Shown: one piece after another, positions 60,986 to 64,000 of the stretch
Layout: each line of letters begins with the position of its first letter
How positions within the stretch are numbered: position 1 is the first letter of the stretch
NCBI GenBank assembly: GCA_034437555.1
Contig: DAOTTQ010000070.1
Coordinates: 49,071-113,070 of the forward strand
DNA: 64,000 bases
Origin: JANWYT01 sp034437555
Lineage (GTDB): Bacteria > Chloroflexota > Anaerolineae > Aggregatilineales > Phototrophicaceae
Direction of reading: 5' to 3'
The notes under the pieces: model-generated
The model's input: only the letters and a program-made list of their open reading frames with translations
Database searches by the model: none
Told to the model about the DNA's origin: nothing
Made by a program: the position numbers and the translations under genes

Positions 60986-63178
60986 TTAATTAGTCGTGAT
61001 AAGTGTTTTTTCACATACCCACCCCCGTATCTTAGATTCACTACGAAGCCACGAAATAAGAAAACCACATGGGCTATTGACGTTTTGGCGCATCCGCACC
61101 GCACGCATTGCTTCACTCACAAGTGCAATTCCATAGAGGTGTACAAGTTGTCGGGCATTAGTGAGGCGCAACGGGAACGCCTCCTTAAGTGCTAAAGCAA
61201 GCCGTTCTTGCGCCGTCTCTGCTAAAGGCTTGTGATAAAAGCGTTTACTATGTGGGGTAGGTTTATCACGATTTTGGGATGTAACAGTTTTCGTCTGTGC
61301 AGGGTAATTTGGCATTTGCGCGTTCGTAGCCGTTGTGTCTTTATTCAACGACTCTTGCCAAGACTGCTGTACCCCATTAGAAGCCCCTAGAAGCCCGCCT
61401 ACGGCGTTTTCACGGGCATCGTAGTGTCCTTTATCATAATCACCCTCTTCAAGGCGTTCTGGGGCGTTCTGGGGCGTTTGTGGGCGAATCCCCATCACGC
61501 GCAAAACATCATAACGCCCGTCACTGTGCCAATAGTAATTTTCACGCTGGCGCATGAACACGGGTTGCAATCGTTTCGCCAAAAGCATCTTCCCTGTTGA
61601 GAGTGAAACAGCGTAGCGTTTGCCGTTCTTATCTTGCAAGAAGCACCCCTGATGAGGCACATCCACCTTCAAGCAGTCCACATTCTGCCAAGTAATGACA
61701 GATTCGTCATACTGCGCCATCACATTTAGCTTGGGTTGCTTGTTATAGCGTTGGCAAGTACGGCGTGTCACATTAAGGCGATTCGCAAAAAACTTGACCG
61801 TAAAGTCCCCTGATAAGCGTTTGACAAACTCACGGTGTAAACCCATCCGATAAGCACAGGGACTTTTCAGGTCGTTTTCTTCCAGCTCATCCCCTTTTGT
61901 TAATGTTATTCGTAATTTTAGCGCAATTTGCTGGGCGGTAGGGATGTGAAAACGAACGGGCGGTCTTCCCCTCTTTTTGTTTGATGATGACACCCCAAAC
62001 GAATAGCATGAGTTAAATTCGTCATCCTCATCAGATAAAGCAACGTTAGTAAGGGTTTGGGGTCTGGGGAAAGGGTTTTCGCGTTCAAAAATGGGTGTTC
62101 CATCAGGAAAAGTGGCATTCAGTGCATTACGCACACTAAAACGCCCGACTTGATTTTTTGCCAGTTTAAGCAGCTCGCCTTCTGTGTATACCGTACCTAC
62201 AGGTGCGCTATGGCGGGTTAGCACATCCAAAAGACGGGCGACACATACCAATTCATAGCGCAACAACTTTTCACGGATGCTATTAGACAAAGCAAAACCG
62301 CGCTCGGTGGGGGTGCGGCGTGGTGGGCGACTAAACGCACTGTTGATAGTTGCCATGGCTTCGCGTTCACGTTGTTGGCGTGGTTCGGCGGGTTCATCTC
62401 GTTTGGGTTGCTTAATGTGAACAGGCACAAGAACAGTTTTAACCGCTTCTTCTTCCCAGCCTGCATCCCTTAAGCGCAGTGAGGTTTGGAAGAGCGCATT
62501 GTTCCGCCCGATGTTTGGGGCGTGATAGCGGTAGTAAGCCACAGCTTGCTTGGGAGACAAGCGAGAAGGCAAAATTGCTTCTGAACTATTGTTTGCGTTA
62601 TTGACAAGCAATTCTGGCAAAGGAGTGGTTTGGCGTAAGCGTTGTAATTCCATAAACGCCAGAATTTGCCTAATATGCGTGTTTGTCAGTGCTTTTGGAA
62701 ATTTGCCATTAGAACGATAGGCTTTGTCATTAAGCGTTGTTGGGGGCGCAAGGACGTAACACCCATCAGATTGTAAGTCGATGCCCTTCACACGCCGACT
62801 AGGAACGTCTTGGGTGGGCTGAATGTGATAATAGAAATGAGGTAGTTGACGACCTGCTGAATAAACAATGCGCGTTTCTGCTAGGTCAGGAAACATCGTC
62901 ACAAATTCTTCTGCAAGAGCTTCCTCATCAAAGTCTATCACTACCAAGCTAGACACTCGTCCCGTAACGATGGCAAGACCTTGATAATCAGGGTTAGAAA
63001 ACCACTCAGACACTTCATATTCTGAGGGCAGGCGTTTTTGATACGCCGTCCAGGGGATGCTTGCCTGCTTGGATTGGTCAGGTTTTGCATCCCCCCAAAC
63101 GGGTATCACAGAGTAGCGTTGCGCCAAATAGGCTAAAGAAGCCTTCTGTAGCCGAAGCATTTGATAAGAATATGACAC
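60986..63178 (-). CDS. Bifunctional primase-polymerase (AEP) replication protein
   Basis: A 730-residue protein with an N-terminal primase-polymerase domain (about 10-180): Asp82 and Asp84 in VVIDFDEEAL, PHFYYHI with the motif II His, and GIDLQSDGCYVLAPPT with the third metal Asp. The middle has a helix-turn-helix-like segment FTVKFFANRLNVTRRTCQRYNK-like, and the C-terminus ends in a SPCGFLISWLRS segment seen in replication initiators. No helicase P-loop is present. Such proteins are typical of plasmids and integrated elements. GTG start with AAGGAG 10 bases upstream. The gap before it holds a possible antisense RNA. Confidence 0.75.
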   Translation of the reverse strand: MSYSYQMLRLQKASLAYLAQRYSVIPVWGDAKPDQSKQASIPWTAYQKRLPSEYEVSEWFSNPDYQGLAIVTGRVSSLVVIDFDEEALAEEFVTMFPDLAETRIVYSAGRQLPHFYYHIQPTQDVPSRRVKGIDLQSDGCYVLAPPTTLNDKAYRSNGKFPKALTNTHIRQILAFMELQRLRQTTPLPELLVNNANNSSEAILPSRLSPKQAVAYYRYHAPNIGRNNALFQTSLRLRDAGWEEEAVKTVLVPVHIKQPKRDEPAEPRQQREREAMATINSAFSRPPRRTPTERGFALSNSIREKLLRYELVCVARLLDVLTRHSAPVGTVYTEGELLKLAKNQVGRFSVRNALNATFPDGTPIFERENPFPRPQTLTNVALSDEDDEFNSCYSFGVSSSNKKRGRPPVRFHIPTAQQIALKLRITLTKGDELEENDLKSPCAYRMGLHREFVKRLSGDFTVKFFANRLNVTRRTCQRYNKQPKLNVMAQYDESVITWQNVDCLKVDVPHQGCFLQDKNGKRYAVSLSTGKMLLAKRLQPVFMRQRENYYWHSDGRYDVLRVMGIRPQTPQNAPERLEEGDYDKGHYDARENAVGGLLGASNGVQQSWQESLNKDTTATNAQMPNYPAQTKTVTSQNRDKPTPHSKRFYHKPLAETAQERLALALKEAFPLRLTNARQLVHLYGIALVSEAMRAVRMRQNVNSPCGFLISWLRSESKIRGWVCEKTLITTN

Positions 63179-63218
63179 TTTCTCTACACTCCTTAACGTA
63201 TTTTGGTACGCTTCTCTC

Positions 63219-63247
63219 TTGCAAATGCTGATTTTTCGTCGTAGAAT
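63219..63247 (+). promoter_or_regulatory. Promoter of a candidate antisense RNA
   Basis: TTGCAA (63219-63224), a 17-base spacer and TAGAAT (63242-63247) on the plus strand, opposite to both neighbouring genes. Confidence 0.5.
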
Positions 63248-63253
63248 TAAAAT

Positions 63254-63346
63254 TGATTTGTACGTATGTTTTGTTTTTGCTTTTCTAGTTGTATCCCAAG
63301 TACAACCTGAGTCCTGACACCAACAATGTCAGGGCTTTTTGTTTTT
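63254..63346 (+). ncRNA. Candidate small antisense RNA upstream of the primase-polymerase gene
   Basis: Starting from the promoter at 63219, a transcript of about 90 bases would contain hairpin GTTGTA-TCCCAAG-TACAAC (63288-63306) and a terminator hairpin CCTGACA/TGTCAGG (63313-63333) followed by CTTTTTGTTTTT. It runs opposite to the leader of the primase-polymerase mRNA, as plasmid copy-control RNAs do. A short frame with Phe and Cys codons (MFCFCFSSCIPSTT, from 63265) lies inside and is probably chance. Confidence 0.45.
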
Positions 63347-63445
63347 ATGAGTAAAACCACAAAAACAATTGTAGGTTGTTAAATCAAATTGAAGAAAACC
63401 AATTAAAAACAAAGACTAAAAAGCGACAACGTTTGTGTGTACATA

Positions 63446-64000
63446 TCAAGATTCGTAACGACCAATAATCTGCTCTTGTTCTTCTAGCCATTGGCGCATT
63501 TCAGTAATCATCTGCAATGCCTTATGGTTGACTTCTTTCTTACCATGCCCCGCCTTACGGATTAACTTAACCACTTGCGAGTAATGCTGTTTACTTCCAA
63601 AGACAGCTTCTTGCGTTTTCTTAGCAGTCTTTGGAGTACCCTCTTCTGGCTTGCCTAAAACAGATACCGCACCTGTAGGTACGCTATAGCCCTCATCTTT
63701 TGCCCTAATAAGCGCGTGTTGCGTCAATTCTTCAGGGGTTGGTGCCCCTTCGCGCATGGTACGAAGTGAGTATTCCGTCCAGTTGAGGTCATCTGCAATG
63801 TGCCAAACAACTTCGGGCAATTCAAGCAAACGGCGATATTCACGAAGTTGTTTGGGATGCTTTAGCCCCATTGCCATTAACAAACGTTGGCTAGTGTTAC
63901 GCGGTGCGCGATACCGCTCGCCATCGGACACTTGTAAGTAAAAATGTTGTTCACGCTCAAATTGATGAATTGGCGTAAACTCAATTTCCTCTTCACGCTT
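63446..64000 (-). CDS. Possible ParB-like partition protein, 5'-truncated by the window edge
   Basis: The frame is open to the window end (at least 184 residues), so the GTG at 63931 is probably internal. The visible part has RNTSQRLLMAMGLKHPKQLREYRRLLELPEVV-like helices followed by HIADDLNWTEYSLRTMREG, which recalls the helix-turn-helix region of ParB/Spo0J proteins, and a C-terminal coiled coil (NHKALQMITEMRQWLEEQEQ). This is a visual resemblance only; the ParB catalytic or CTP-binding part would lie outside the window. Its place beside a replication protein supports the idea. Confidence 0.45.
   Translation of the reverse strand, partial: KREEEIEFTPIHQFEREQHFYLQVSDGERYRAPRNTSQRLLMAMGLKHPKQLREYRRLLELPEVVWHIADDLNWTEYSLRTMREGAPTPEELTQHALIRAKDEGYSVPTGAVSVLGKPEEGTPKTAKKTQEAVFGSKQHYSQVVKLIRKAGHGKKEVNHKALQMITEMRQWLEEQEQIIGRYES

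Noticed and set aside
61453..61480. Ten-base tandem repeat GCGTTCTGGG
   Set aside because: Falls inside the primase-polymerase frame and encodes a short Pro/Gln-rich linker; too short to be iterons.
1..64000. rRNA, tRNA, CRISPR or insertion sequences
   Set aside because: Intergenic gaps were read for tRNA arms, direct-repeat arrays, transposase frames and terminal repeats; none was found.

Overview
The window looks like a chromosome segment of a Chloroflexota-type bacterium (inferred from gene content, with no marker gene to prove it). Pointers are the LysW amino-carrier route to lysine, a FAS1/DUF4397 secreted protein, a kinase-ATPase-TPR signalling giant, a clostripain-like surface protein, MenA, and moderate GC. 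Genes are densely packed in runs on both strands. I see no rRNA, tRNA, CRISPR array or insertion sequence.

Layout. 1-3709: end of a metal ABC permease, a chorismate mutase/DAHP synthase, and two overlapping glycosyltransferases. 3713-10756 (minus): a CASTOR/POLLUX-like channel, a FAS1 protein and a heterodimeric ABC exporter. 11152-18041: a Ser/Thr kinase-AAA-TPR protein facing a transglutaminase / alpha-E / circularly permuted ATP-grasp trio. 18217-27548: an unrecognised 1043-residue protein, a PfkB sugar kinase, a mutarotase-like protein and a 1396-residue C11 peptidase. 27721-31808: 2-oxoglutarate dehydrogenase E1 and E2. 31871-40085 (minus): the lysine operon lysW-X-Y-Z-J-K-S-T-U, which covers homocitrate synthase, homoaconitase and the LysW-carried steps; homoisocitrate dehydrogenase and the aminoadipate aminotransferase are not in the window.

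The 464 bases upstream of lysW hold what looks like a tandem lysine attenuator: a consensus promoter and two short reading frames, each with a KKxKK run of lysine codons. Each frame is followed by an intrinsic terminator and by an upstream segment able to pair with that terminator. This is one of the strongest undescribed signals here.

41442-47062 holds an unusual set of three ATP-grasp enzymes with a leaderless subtilase and an alpha/beta hydrolase, probably making or modifying a peptide-like product. 47129-57511 is an envelope region: SH3 and SGNH secreted proteins, then a Dlt-like acylation operon (DltX-like microprotein, MBOAT, SGNH, acyl carrier protein, acyl-AMP ligase). The 39-residue microprotein ends in WIYQSF, resembling the functional C-terminus of DltX.

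57593-60895 (minus) encodes a protein with a PHAX-type RNA-binding domain, MenA, and a HEAT-repeat membrane protein with a degenerate hydrolase domain. 60986-64000 looks replicon-like: a primase-polymerase protein and a possible ParB-like protein that runs off the window, with a candidate 90-nucleotide antisense RNA between them.
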